Assembly (NCBI RefSeq): GCF_947242115.1
Contig: NC_074712.1
Span: forward strand, 43,839,838-43,903,837
From: Biomphalaria glabrata
Lineage: Eukaryota > Mollusca > Gastropoda > Planorbidae
Length of the DNA stretch: 64,000 nucleotides
Reading direction: 5' to 3'
A model generated the notes under the pieces. It did no database searches, was not told where the DNA came from, and worked only from the letters and a program-made list of their open reading frames with translations. Each line of letters opens with the position of its first letter. The stretch's first letter is position 1. The position numbers and the translations under genes were made by a program. This document shows positions 44,060-57,900 of this stretch, in pieces.

Positions 44060-45476
44060 GAGTAATAATCTTCAACTCAACTTTGAAGGAACGAACCAAT
44101 AGGATACATTATTGATGTGTGTCGCCGATCAGCTTGACTTAATGGGTATATGTAAAAAGGAAGACAGTCCAGCAGAATTGCAAATAGACACAATTCTTCT
44201 GGGACCCTGTGTGATGATCTTATCATTTCTATGTCAACATTAAATGACTTGTCTGATAAAACAAAAAAGTCCAAGAGTTGAACAAGAAGAGACTTTTTCA
44301 AAAATAGTTTATTGCATATGTCAGACAAATGTAACACTAACAAAGTCAACAAAAGAAATTCATAATTCCTACCACAGTTGATCACTGCTTGTGAACATTA
44401 CGTCATGTTACAGTGAACTGTGCTTAATTGGCTTCCTTAAATTTGAAAACCTATAAAGCATCCCCATATCAGTATTGTCCAGGTTCTTGTTAGGAACAAT
44501 ACTAGTACCGAAGCTCACAAATGAAACAGGTTCCAATGTACTAGATATCAGATAAACAGCAAGAAATGAAACATGAGAAACAGCTAGTGCCAAATGAAAA
44601 ATACATTGTTTAGGATGGCTTATAGTCAATGAACATTTCAAATCTACAAAAACATGTCAATAACTGAATGCTCAAATAATCATTTCATTGTATTTTTTTC
44701 TTTGAACAAGAAGATCATTAAATGATCTTTAAAAAAAAAAAAAAAAGAAAAATTATAGACCAAAGTAATCTGCAACATGTTTAAAGATTTTTTTTAAAGC
44801 TTTAACTTGACAGGGTTTTTTAATCCCCTAGGAGTTGGGGTTTGCTCTATACACCAAACAGTAGTGGGATTAACTATCCTCAGCAGATGAGGGGCTCCTA
44901 GGAGATGTATGTAGTATTTCCTGTTTTGTAAGCCAAGTTTTTTACTTTACTAGTTACAATCAAACACTTCTTGAGAGAGAATTTCATGAGTAACACATGC
45001 TAGGGAGAGTAACATGTCTTCTTCTTCAACTTCCTGAGTGCAATTAGAACTCCTACATAAACAGGAAATGTTAGAAGAATTATTCCCCCTCCCCTTCTTA
45101 TCAATACACATCAAAGCTGGTGGCAAAGAAATTCAATACTGTTGAACTGATCTTTATTTGTAAACTTACGATGTCGTTAGCTCTTTAGTGTACACTGTAT
45201 ACAGGTATATTAGTGAACGTTAAGATGGATGGTCATTTTGCAAAGTTTCTTCACACCTGCTAATTATTAATTACAGCAATAAGTGAACTTTGAATAAGCT
45301 TTCTGTGTACTTCTAAGCATTGTAAAAAACTTCACTAGACCACCATCAGTCTTCCTAACAATGAAGGACTATCAATGAACCAGGCTTCTTAAAATGTGTC
45401 ATTTTCTAAATTTAATTTAATGAACTTTTCTCAAATTGAATTGCAAAGTTTGCTAGAATGTCCAGCTCCATTCTGC
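44060..45476 (-). other. Probable 3' untranslated region of iRhom
   Basis: AT-rich sequence downstream of the iRhom stop, with two minus-strand AATAAA signals. The open frames here (for example 44077-44385) show no recognisable domain. I see no repeat in it. The 3' UTR extent is an inference. Confidence 0.4.
45153..45158 (-). promoter_or_regulatory. Candidate polyadenylation signal of iRhom
   Basis: AATAAA on the minus strand, about 320 bases past the iRhom stop. A second AATAAA lies at 44313-44308. Which is used cannot be told from sequence. Confidence 0.4.
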
Positions 45477-45920
45477 TCATTGATACATGGAGTATGTAGC
45501 ATTTTTCTTGATCTTTACCATCATGTTCTCACAGAAGTCAGGCGTGAAGGGAATACAGTTTAAATAGATGCACCAAGAGCACTCTGTTAAGGGGGCCACG
45601 TAGAAGACCAAAACCAAAATAGCAAAGAGCCCAATAGCACTGCCAAGACACAAAGCTATGCCTACCAACTTTCTATGCTTGTCAAAGGTGCCAAAAGTAA
45701 TGTAGGGCATCAGGGAGAAGGCCAGGAGGAAGCCAAAGAAAAATCCAAAGATGTGGGCCCAATTGTCAAACCAAGGGAGCAAACCAAGGAGGAAGAGAAA
45801 AATGAGAGGTGTGCTGACTTTTAAAAGGGCGTAGAATGGGTGCTTGTACATTTGGTAGCTCTGTAGAACCTCCACAATCAAGCAAGCAGCTACTCCAAAC
45901 TGAGAACCAGAGGGTCCAAC
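45477..45920 (-). CDS. iRhom: iRhom terminal exon with GPSG motif and stop
   Basis: This 444 nt exon (147 residues plus TGA) follows a CTTGAAG acceptor. It begins VGPSGSQFG, the place of the catalytic GxSG loop in active rhomboids. Three further helices follow, with [27 protein letters not shown], and a tail [20 protein letters not shown] close to human CEWCEFLTCIPFTDKFCE. Unlike mammalian GPAG, a serine is present after the proline. Confidence 0.97.
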   Translation of the reverse strand, partial: VGPSGSQFGVAACLIVEVLQSYQMYKHPFYALLKVSTPLIFLFLLGLLPWFDNWAHIFGFFFGFLLAFSLMPYITFGTFDKHRKLVGIALCLGSAIGLFAILVLVFYVAPLTECSWCIYLNCIPFTPDFCENMMVKIKKNATYSMYQ

Positions 45921-48900
45921 CTTCAAGAGAACAAAAACAAAATCATTTTAGTTGAAGTCAATTGTAAATGGAAAAATAAAATGTCAAGAGATAAGATAAA
46001 GCTTTTTTGTTCAGATGTCAATGAAATTATGAACCACAAAATTCTATTTCAGTTGACTAAGTCAAAAATCAAACAAACTTGATAAGTTACTTTTCAAACT
46101 AAATATGCAAAATAATATGAGAAATGATTTCCAATAAGATTTCCTATTAAATTATTATAATAAATTAAATGTATGAAATCACTGCAATAACATGTTCATC
46201 ATCAGTTAGCTTAAAGTTATAATTCACCAAAACTTAAAACAATTTTTTCCCTACTTTTCTACTAAAATACATATATGTTTCTATTAAATTATTAAATATT
46301 AACTTTGCCCTCACCATTTGTTTAATAAACATTGTCTAAGTAAATATAAATATCTGCTATATCTAATAAACTGTGGGTCAGCACTCATCTCAGATTCATT
46401 GTACTGTTGCACTTAGACTAGTGTGCTGAAAACTCAAGCCGTCTTTTAATTAAATTTTTTTTACTTGCAAACTAATTACTAATACCCCTATGTTAATTGA
46501 TTGATTAAAATTAAATTCCTATAGATTCTATAATTTAGATACACATTAAAATTACTTTGAACATAAAATAAAAAAATAGTTTATCAGCAAAAAATGGAAT
46601 GTTTGGAATAAAAAAAACCAACCCTTCCATCCCTAACACTATTTTGTCCTTGTCTAGATGTTCCCTCTGAATGGCTGTTCTTACTAGCCCCCATAAACGT
46701 ATAAATGAGCTTCATTACAGAACAAGGTTTTGTAGTTAACTAGTAGTGTACAATGCTCTTAACGGTTTCTTGTATATTAAACTGACTTCTATGAAACAAT
46801 AGAAGCCATAAACTAATTTCCTACTTTGCAGGCTATCAAATTTCTAAATGTAAAGTTTGAAACAGTAAAACAAAAAATCTTTCCAGTTTTTTTTTCTGGT
46901 CCTTGTATTCTTAACATAACAGACTGTAATATTATATCTTAACAACATATTTACCAATATTAAATTTAAGCATAAATAATGTCCTTAACATATGACTTTA
47001 AAATTTCCATTCATCAAGTTCTATTTTCTATATATATCATTAGGGCTTACCTCAACCGAGTATGGGATGAAGATACAACTGGCCAGGTATCCTGCCACAC
47101 CAGAGCCAATATAGATAATTGATATGCGCACACATCCCATTAACTTCTCCAGATCTCTCAGTACCCACATTTGAAATATAACTGTGATCACCACATGTAA
47201 AACACTGGCAGAAACAACATTAAAAAAAACAAATGTTTGGTTAATGATTTAAAGTGACACAAAGTGCTTTAGAATTTTAACAATTATTTTGTGTACTTGT
47301 AAAACTTTTAGATTTGTAAAACTTTCAGTATTAGGCCACTCAATATCTGCAGGCTGGAACATTGATATTTTTTTAATACATGGTCATCAAGGAATAGAGT
47401 AAGACTTCAATTACATCCAAAATGATATTAAAGTTTTATTGAATGTATGTAGTAGCTGTGCAATAAGCAACTATTGAGTCATAGATTATCTTCCGAGATA
47501 TAAATATCTAAGGACACTGACACTGCTTAGAGTGCATAGTAATATTTTTAAGTAATAAAACTGGTGGCAAAGAACTAGTAAGAAGCAAAAGTTCTGCTGA
47601 TTTGTGATTATTTTGAAGAGTCTGAGAGCATTATAAACTAAACAGATCAAATTAGGTACAAAAAGAGCTAAGGTCACATTTGTAGAGCATTGTTCCAATT
47701 ATTTACTGCTTAATAATTGAATAGAAACTATCTGATATAAACTTTTTGCATGTAAATTATGAGTGAGTCTGGAGTGAATGTATATTTTTGGTTTTCTGTA
47801 ATTATAATGTTTTGTTTGGTGTAATGCACAAATTGTAAGACAAATTTCCTTAAGGATTATTACTATTATTAATTAATAGAAATAAAACATTTCAGTCTCT
47901 GGAAAATGTTACTATGGAGTATCATATCTTATTAGTTACAAATCTCGGATCCAAGCATTACTATAAATGGACAGGATATAAACGCAGTGGACAAATTCAC
48001 ATATCTTGGCAGCACACTCTCCAGAAATGGAAAAATCGATAGTGAAATCGACCTGCGTATCGCCAAGGCCAGTGCATCCTATGGCAGACTGTCTACAAAT
48101 GTCTGGAACAGACGTGGTATCACCACAAACACCAAGCTATGGGTCTACAGAGCCGTCATCCTCCCTACATTGCTCTATGCCTCAGAAACATGGACAGTGT
48201 ACAGTAAACATGCAAAGAGACTAAACCGCTTCCACATGACATGTCTGAGAAAAATACTAAATGTCAAATGGCAAGACAAAATACCAGATACAGAAGTCCT
48301 TCGAAGAGTGTGTCTGCAAAGCATCCACACAATCCTGATGCAGTCCCAGCTGCGATGGGCAGGTCACGTCTACAGAATGGAAGACCACCGCATCCCAAAA
48401 CGACTCTTGTATGGCCAACTAAGCAAAGGAAAGCGCTCGCAAGGTGGGCAAAGAAAGCGCTTCAGGGACACCCTCAAAGCTTCTCTGAAGGCGTTCAGCA
48501 TAGATCTGGCACCTGGGAGACAGAGGCACACGACAGAGCATCATGGCGTCACGCTGTGAAAACTGCGCACAGGTTGCTGAGGAAAAACGAACAACGCAGG
48601 CAGAAGAAAAACGCCAGAAAAGAAAAGCAAGACAAACGACACTAGCTCCAGCTGGAATAACCTGCCCAGTGTGCAGCCGAACATTCCGGGCTCACATAGG
48701 TCTCACCAGCCACATGAGGAGGCATAAAACCCCAGTGCAAAGCCCTCAGCCCCCTGGATGACAAAGTGGTCATCATCGAACCACGATGGACGAACAATAT
48801 AGTTACAAATCTTCCTTTAAATATGGTAAGCCTATGAATATTGGTCTGTCCAAATCTTTAAAGCATCAGTTTTCATGGCTGATTTATGCCATCAAGACCA

Positions 48901-51900
48901 AATGACACTTGGAAAGACTAACTCCTTGTATCTATTTGCCTTAGTGTAAGGAAATCCTTATGAGTTTTTATCCTTGATAAAAAAAGCATGTCTTTGAAAT
49001 CAAGAGTCATATGGCATGCTCCTATTAATTTAAAATCCACAAAATCTACACAAGGAAAAAAAGGGACTACTAGTGGCAAGGAAATACAGATTAAGAACTG
49101 TTGGTATATATATATATATGAAATAGGCTTGAGAAATGCTCAGATTGTAAGCAGTAAATATGCATAGATACATACCCTCCATGAAGAAATAAGGCAGTAA
49201 ATAGTCTGTAAAACTGGTCTGGGAAATGTGGTCTAGCAAAAGGTATCATGCCACAGATTTCTTCAAAGCAGCGAACCTACATTCAATCAAACATTTCTTA
49301 AAAGCACAAAATATTTTTTAAAAAATAACAACATTGGCATTAAAATATGTATATTTAAAAAAATGTTAATTACAATTTATCATCTATTTTTGATAGAACA
49401 TTTGTTCCAATTGAAACTTTGTAAAACTTATTTTAAAGGATATCTTTTCTTTTTTTTTTCAGAATTAAATATTTAAGTAGAGCATTAGTTGTTTTTATTG
49501 AATCAGAAACTTATTGATGTTTCCCAGCATAAGTGTTTATTACCTATGAAATCCTAGAACACATAATATGTAGCAACATCCTAAACCACTTAGACAAACA
49601 TAATGTCCTCACCCCATACCAACATGGCTTTAGGAAATATAGATCATGTAAAACACAACTAATAGGATTAATTGATGATTTTTCAAAAGGTTTTGCTAAT
49701 AGTGATGCTATCTTATTAGATTTTTCCAAGGCTTTTGACAAAGTTCATCCCCATAGTTTGCTTAAAAAAATTAAAATATTTTGGCATTGATGGTCCATTG
49801 CATCAGTGGATTAATGATTTTCTGATAGGGAGAAAACAAACTGTAATAATAAATGTCTCTAAATCAACACCAATAACAATAAACTCAGGTGTAACTTAAG
49901 GAACAGTCTTAGGTCCACTACCATTTTTAATTTACATAAATGATTTACCAAATTGCATTAGTTCAGGAACAAAAGTCTTTATGTATATATATATATATTA
50001 GTATGCTGGAGAATACTAAACCTCAGCTAGCAATACAGCATTGTCTTAGAGAGAATTCAAAGCATTTACCTGAGCACACAGGGTTGCTTCACTGTGAAAA
50101 AAGCCTCTCTTCAGGTCACAGTGGTCCCTAGTTGTGATGATACACTGACCCTGGATACCAAAACAACATGGCCGTCCTAAAATCTCACAGTTCATGTGCC
50201 TGTCTATAGGGCTTGCAAGAGACCTGTTTGGCTTGACTGTTTCGCGACATATCTAATGAAAAAGCAAGTACTCAGTTCATACAAATGACCAAATGGGAGG
50301 TAAAAAAAAAAGATCTAGAAGAAATGGGAGACATAAAAATGAGCTCTGCAGATGTCAAACTTGCAGTGCATTTGTTCTTTTACATGAATACACTGCAATA
50401 AAACGTGAAGAATTTAATAGTGACAAAGACGTTTCATTGAAACACAATAAATAAGCCACTAGTCCAAGATTTTCAAGTAGTTCCATACTCAAATTGCATG
50501 TGAAAGGGAGGCATACTGCTAGATTTGAATCTTTGCAAACACAAAAAGTAGATCCTAAGTAAATTGATGCACATTTTATTGACATGGCAAAATTTTGTAA
50601 TATTTTAGGTCCTTTATACAAAACAAATTTCTACCAGAAAAATATAAATATTATAAAAATAAAAAAGACATTTTATACATAATTTCATCATATTGAGACA
50701 TCATCCATTGCTAGCAACTAAGCTTTAAGCCATTATCTATATTGCGCCAGAATCTTTATGATGTAACTTAGAATTACTAATGGTAGTGTTTTTTTCTTTT
50801 GGTTGTATTTGATAAGGATGTATAAAATATCAGTCTGAGAAGGACACCTACTTGTAAAATTTAGACCCCACAAAAATTCTTTGACCCATCAATTACAGCT
50901 CATATCAAGATACAATGCCTCCACTTTTCCTCCACCATAGTTACTATTTTATATATATAGCTTTTATATAGCGCTACTCTCAAGCTTATAGCATGCTCAG
51001 AGTGCTACAGTCCAATCTTATTTGTGGACCAGTGGGGGCAGGAGGTATCTCGTGCGCATCTAGAGTTGCTTCTTGCTTGATGTTTTCTTTTATGCACCAT
51101 AATGGTTTGTGTACTAGTTCCAAAGGACATGCTATGTTGATGTCATTACTTCTGTTGTGTTTGTGCTGATGGCGGATCTTTTGTTGGAGTTTTCTTTTGT
51201 TGTTTTCTTCCCCAGTATTGGGTAAGTTAGTTTAGTTTGCTTTATTCTTCTCGTAGTAGTTTTAAAATCATTATTAATACAATCTTGTGAATGGCGGTCT
51301 CAAGGAATGCGTATTTTTCTTGTTTAGGGATACGGGCTTGCGGCGCTGTTGTAGCCAAGCCTGATTCACAGTGATTTGTTTTTGGTATGGTCCATGGCAT
51401 TGGGTTGTGGGCTTTGCAAGCCCTGATCGAATTATGGCACCAAGCTTAAGGTGTGCTATATCTATTGTAAATAATTTGATTATACTTGCTTTTGTGAATA
51501 CCATTGAGACTTCATCATTCATATCATAATACTTCATTTATTCATTAAATTGCTAAACTTATGCTCTTGTTGTTAACTAATTAAGTTAACTTATCATTAT
51601 TATTAATCTTCTTAAGACGACGCAGCCGATCTATCGGCCCAAGGCTATTTGGCGAAAAAGACGAAGTGGCTAATCTATCGGCCTCGATGTTTCAAACCAC
51701 AGGATTGGTTAGCCAGTGTTTGTATCAGCCAATTAGATTAGTTCTTACTATTTTTACACATTAGTAGACTGTAATGGCGGCTTCCTTTGCTGTTTTAACA
51801 AGATAATTTTTTTTTAGTGATTTTTTTAAGTTAGCTAGTGAGAGGTGAAAATTTTTACATGTTAGCCAGTGATATTAATGAAAGCAAACTCACTGACTGA

Positions 51901-54900
51901 TTTTATTTAAACTATGATAACTCTAATTAAAATAAGGGCAGTATTGAGGAAAGCTGTAGATCTAAGTTTACACTATTACTAGATCTAGAATGTGTTGATG
52001 ATGTCTATAATTCATTGTAACATGGTTTAGAGGTAAGGGTGAGGAGCTGGATAGAGAAGACCCATTTGAGAACCCCAAGGGATTAGCACCCCGTAGACTG
52101 TTTTATGCTTTTTTTTTTACTATCAATTTAGTTCAAATATTTGTCAGGGAGACTAATAATAATATGCCAACTTTCTGACCAACAAACAGCTAAAAAAAAA
52201 ACGATTCCTGGGTTATAAATGGGTCACTGTCACAAAAATGAAGGTGTTTGTTTATGGGGGAGGGGGGGGGGAGAAAAGTAGTAAAATAATGTGATAGAAG
52301 TGTTTGAAGGGTCTCTATGTGTGCCTTGTTTCTCTAGACCATGATTAGAGCTTATTCAAGCCTAAAACTTCTTTAAAAACTCTTACCTTTTTAATTCTGT
52401 TCTGTTTTGAAAAAACATTTTTGGAATTTTATGCGCATAAATTATGCAAATTAGCTTGGCTTATTTTAATAAATGTTAATATTTCAGATAGATTCCATAA
52501 GATTAAATTAGTTCCTTCATTTCTCTTCAATAATATATATAGTTTTGTGCATGTAAAGTAATTAGTTTAATTTGTTAGGAATTTTTTTGTAAGAGAAGTG
52601 TTAAGGCTGGAAATAGTGCTCCGTCTTTTTGGCACAAGACATGCTAAAATGCTTCGTCTTAAGAGGGTTAATATTGTTCGTGTTGAACAATCGTTGTTAT
52701 TCACTAACTGTTCAGTTGAATGAGATTTATTCCATGTTTAGCAAGTTAAGTTTTATATGCTAATACTCTTTGTTCTGGTTTACACTGTTCAGGTGGGGGG
52801 AACCTGGGAACTCAATGCAAGTATATCCACCCCTAGTTAAGTAAACTGGAACCCCACCTGACAGTATCTGGGAAAAGGTTTTCTGTGCTGCCTTTAGGCG
52901 CTCAGTAAACATAACTCTGCTCAAGTCGGCTGTCGGACTTCAAGCCCCTTGCAAAGTTAGCCAAGCCAAGTTCAAGAGTACTTTGCCTTTCGACCATGTT
53001 TCCACACAAACTGCTTTCTGTTATAGCCCCATGCACACACACAATTTAAGTTCCCCATGCACACACACAAAGTTCTTTGATTCATCAGTTCCAGAGTCTG
53101 CCCTCATCTATAGGTTTTGCTTTGTCTTCTTCAATGGAGTAAGACTTTCCTTTCAAATTTAATCAACAGACACAGGTTCTCACAATTAAAAGTTTAAGCA
53201 CCTGGTAGTGCTATTCAAATTGCATGAACAATAAATCTTTTCAATTTTAAGATTTGTAATTTAACACTCAAAATGTAATGAATTGAAAAAATCCACCATT
53301 GAGGTCAGTACTAGTGCATTGCAGATGTCCATTTGAGTTGTAGGCCTATTTCCCTAGGGCATAACAGCAGTAAAATGATCCTGTTATATATCATCTAAAC
53401 AACAACAAAAAAAGTCTGCAAAAAAAAGCTTACAGGCCACTTGGTGATGTCATCTCCCCATTCAAAAGGTGGAGTGGATGACGGAACATTACAGAATCTG
53501 TGGACAGGAAGTACAAAGTGATATCAGTCATAGCATGGCTATACTCTCTAATTACTGCTTCTTTCAAATACTGGTCACTTCTTCTCCAACACATTAATCC
53601 TCAGTCACTCCCAAAGTAATATATTTTACACAGCACTGTGTTATAGTGCTGTTAAGGCTTGGACTTTTAAGTATTCTTTTAATATAATTGGCTACATACA
53701 TGCTTCTTGTTGATATTTTTTACCTGTTCTTACCTATCTAAAATTTAGCCTAGAGAGGAGATCTATGACAGATCAGAGAATTATGAAACATGGCTTAGAA
53801 GATGTAAATGGAGGGTCAAGTGGGATGGTGGATGTACTTTTGAAGAGAACATATGTAAAAAGTTCTAATGAATAGGGATATATTTTAGTTATTTGGTTCT
53901 GCTTAGAGGATCTCAACATTATCCTGTGCACACCATGTCAAAGATGATTTTGCCAAGGTGTGGGGAAAATAAAAGAGGCAAGCAGGTTATAAAAATATCC
54001 TTTGGAGTATTTGATCCAAAATAGTGTGTGGAGGCAGAAGGAAATGAGAATTAAGAATCATTCAACAAATAATTCCAATGATAATTGCTTCCCTAGAGGA
54101 TATCTTTACCTCTTTGGATTTTACAAAAGTAACTTCATACTACTTCATAAAGGATATAAATTACAAATACTGTACAGTGATAAGAGTCAATGCATTGTCA
54201 TCTTTACATATGATCATTTATTTACCGTGTCATGTAGATGAATTGAATTATTTAAAATATTACTGACTTCTAAATGTTTAAAATTCAAATTTCTTGAATA
54301 AAACAATTAAGTGACAGGGAATTAAAAACTGCTGGATTAAATGATCCATTGATTAAGTGACCAGTGGATTAAAAGCATGCTTGATTAAATGACCCGTCGA
54401 TTAAGCCACCAGAGGATTAATAGACTAGCTGGATTAAATGATCAATTGATTAAGTGATCAGGAATTAAAGAATTGAACACCTTTTCTTATTTATAAGAAT
54501 AAAAGTACTAATTTGTAAAAGAAAATACAGTCTTTGAAAAACCAATGAATGAATAAAATGTTAAAAAGAAATTTGAATGCTTTAAATAGTACAACCTAAA
54601 TTATGTACCAATAAATTTTGAAAATATTTTATTCAAGTTAACTTATCATAACAAACAAACAAAAGAAAAACAAAAACAACAAACAAAAATGAGCTTTGGT
54701 TTACTTAGGGTCTTGGCCACAAACTGAACCAGTTTTCATGGCTGCAAATTCAGTGCCATCCATTAAGTTCCACTTGTACCATGATGACAAAGTATACTGA
54801 ACAAAACAGTTTCACTTTATGAGCTCATTCAAGGGATTGAAACAAGAGAAGAATAGAAAAACATCTTCTTCACATGATCTAACAACTTGTTTGATTGACA

Positions 54901-57900
54901 TGTGGAGTGCATGACACAAACATGTGATATTCACGACCCTCTGATTTATTTTGCTTGAGATTTTAATATTTAATCACAGAAAATCCATCTGAAGCAGTGT
55001 TTTCCAGTTTGAAATGTATATCTCCCCTCTCAGAGAGCAATAGAGAAGGTTGTAAAAGGAAGGTTCAAGTAAAGAAATAAAAAACAAAAAAACAGTCCAA
55101 TAGCATTTTTTTTTTACAAATAATTGTTTTGATAAGACAGAGATGAGTAGTAGTTAAAAACATTTCAGATAATAGAGATTTTAATTACAGATTGATATGA
55201 TTACAATTAGTTTATTATGAAATTAGATTTTTTATTCTGGATTATTTGTTTTTCAAAGTAAATATCACATTGCTAGGTTTTGATTTAAACATGATCAGAA
55301 GTGAAAAACTAGGAACCCATTATGTATACTGAACTAGAGTTTGACATAGATCGATATTAGATTTTATTTCAGGAATTTTTTATTGTTATAAGAAAAAAGA
55401 AAATGGAAAATTTGAACAATAAAAATGTTATAATTTTTTTTTCCTCCATTGAACAGTGATTTACCGGCAATGTACAGACTCAGATTGCTTCAAGTTCTTT
55501 GAAGTGCACAAGTGAACTTTAACGGAGAATCTGAGAGGCTCAAATCCTCCTTTTTAAAATCTATAGTTACAAAATCTGTTTGTTTTCATATAGGTTGAGC
55601 AAGTTCTTTTAATTGTTAAATCAGGATTGTGTAAATCAGTGGCCAACGTACATATACGAGTCATGGGTTCAGTTCCACCCTGCACCTAGATATTGATTCT
55701 ATTGTAAATTATAAATCAAATTGATTTAACCCAATTCAAGGACATCAAGTGAATTAAATCATTGAAACCCTGTGTAAAATTCTCATTACTTAATCTCAGA
55801 AAATTAAAAGGACACAAAATGTAGGTAAAAACTTACACTGCACCCTGACTTGACTGTCTGCACACAACCAGAACCATCATTCCTTATACAACAGGCAGAC
55901 GATCTCTCCTCAGTAATATCCAGCTCAATAGCCGTTATCAAGTTTTCATCAGGACGCATGCAAGGAGAGTACTTGGCACCAAGATGAATCAGATCAGCCT
56001 ACAACAGACAAGTGCATACAACATTTTATTACAAGATAAAAGGGTTGCATCCCCTTGTAATCTATTTAAAACAGGGTAAATACATCACTGATAAATCATT
56101 TCAATTTCATTAACTAAGAACAAATCACATGATTTACAATGATCTAGAACATAAGGTTGTTATTGCTGGAAGGGGTAATGGATATAGGCACCCCACTATA
56201 ATATCTATAAAATGCTTCCAATGTCATGCATCTCTAATAACCTGACAACTAGCCTGGCCTTCACGAGTGGCTCAGATCTTGGGTCCAGTGGAACTAATAT
56301 CACTGACAGGAGAAAGGACAAAAGAAAGCAACCAGTAAGCAGGAGGGGCTTGTTACACACATGGCTACTCACATAGGAGATAATCTTAATCCAAGCCTCT
56401 GCTGCCTTGTGGCTATACCCAAACATGGGAAAGGCTTCGGAAGTTAACCCTAAGGAAAAATAAGGAGCCGGTAACCCTTACTATGGCCTCCTTCAACTCT
56501 AAGCCACTATGAAACATCTCATAGAAATGAGATGAATGCCTGTACATATCTAGGGTCTGAAGAATTAATGCCTGTACATATCTAAGGTCTGATGAATGTC
56601 GCCCATACAGCAATTACCCCCTCTCCATGCAGCTGAAGTACCAAAGGAATGGCAAAAGCAAATACAGTTTGGGATCAGCGGGCCATCACAGGTTCTGCCA
56701 GAGTGTAGCACATATTCTTAACACAACCACTTACTGAACTTTGATTCAAGAGATATTATTATATTTTTCTTATTTAACTTACAACCTGTACTAAAAAAAA
56801 AACACTTTTAAATAAGGTCAAGTTCCAGATAGTTATTTTGTGAACTGAATGTAGAGAAACATAATTAAAGTACATCAACTAATTTTTTGATCTGCTACTG
56901 GTATCATTGTAATAGATTTGTGACTAATAATTAATTAATAACATATTAGTATTAATAAATATATTATGCATTTTTGTCACAATTCCACTATAAGAAAATT
57001 GCAGTAAGGGATTAGTTGGACTTGGACAAGAAAAAAAAGGCTCCTCCAAATTTTTTAAAGGCTTACTTTGGCAGAATTTTAGCAAAACATCTTCAAAGCA
57101 CTGAGTAAACTTTTGAAATTTAAAGCAAAATCTGGAACTTTTTACATATATATGAAGATAAGGAGACTGCAAGGAGAAAGAAAGCTTATGAGAATGAAAT
57201 GTAATCCAGTCAATGAGTCAATCCAGCGCACCTGCATCCTTAACAAACAAAATAAAGCAGACCTGCCACAATGACTATAGATATAAAAACAAGGGTAAGC
57301 AGACCTGCCACAGTGACAGCCTAACAAAAACAATTTTTTTTAAATACCTGTCTGGGTCCTATCCACATGTTTCTTTTCTCTAATTCACTTTCCGTCTGGA
57401 TGGCTAGGCTCGGCATTGGCACCTAAAAAAACATATGAACTTAAGTAGCTTAAGTAATTTTTTTAGCTAATAGCTCATTTCTAACTTTAAAGAATCCATG
57501 TTTAGTTATTGCAATGTTACAAATATATAATATGTGACATTTTTTTGTTCAGATTACAATGCATGTGAACTAAACAAACACTAGAGATATCTTCCAATAA
57601 TGTAGTGTCAAAGATCATTATCTAGACTTAATGTTATGTGATAGAACAGGGGTGCACAACCTTTTTCTATTGAGGGCTGCATAGAAAAAATTTTGGGAAT
57701 TGGGGGGCCGCATATATATATACTATATATAATGTCTTTTAATTTACATTGATATTGTATAATACATTTACATTTAATCTTTTTTACATTATCAATTGAG
57801 GAATTACAAAAAGAGTTCTGAAACTAATTTTACATATATTAATAGTAATTATACTATCGTCTTTTACATCCCCACAAATGTATAGTTGTACTTAATGTGA

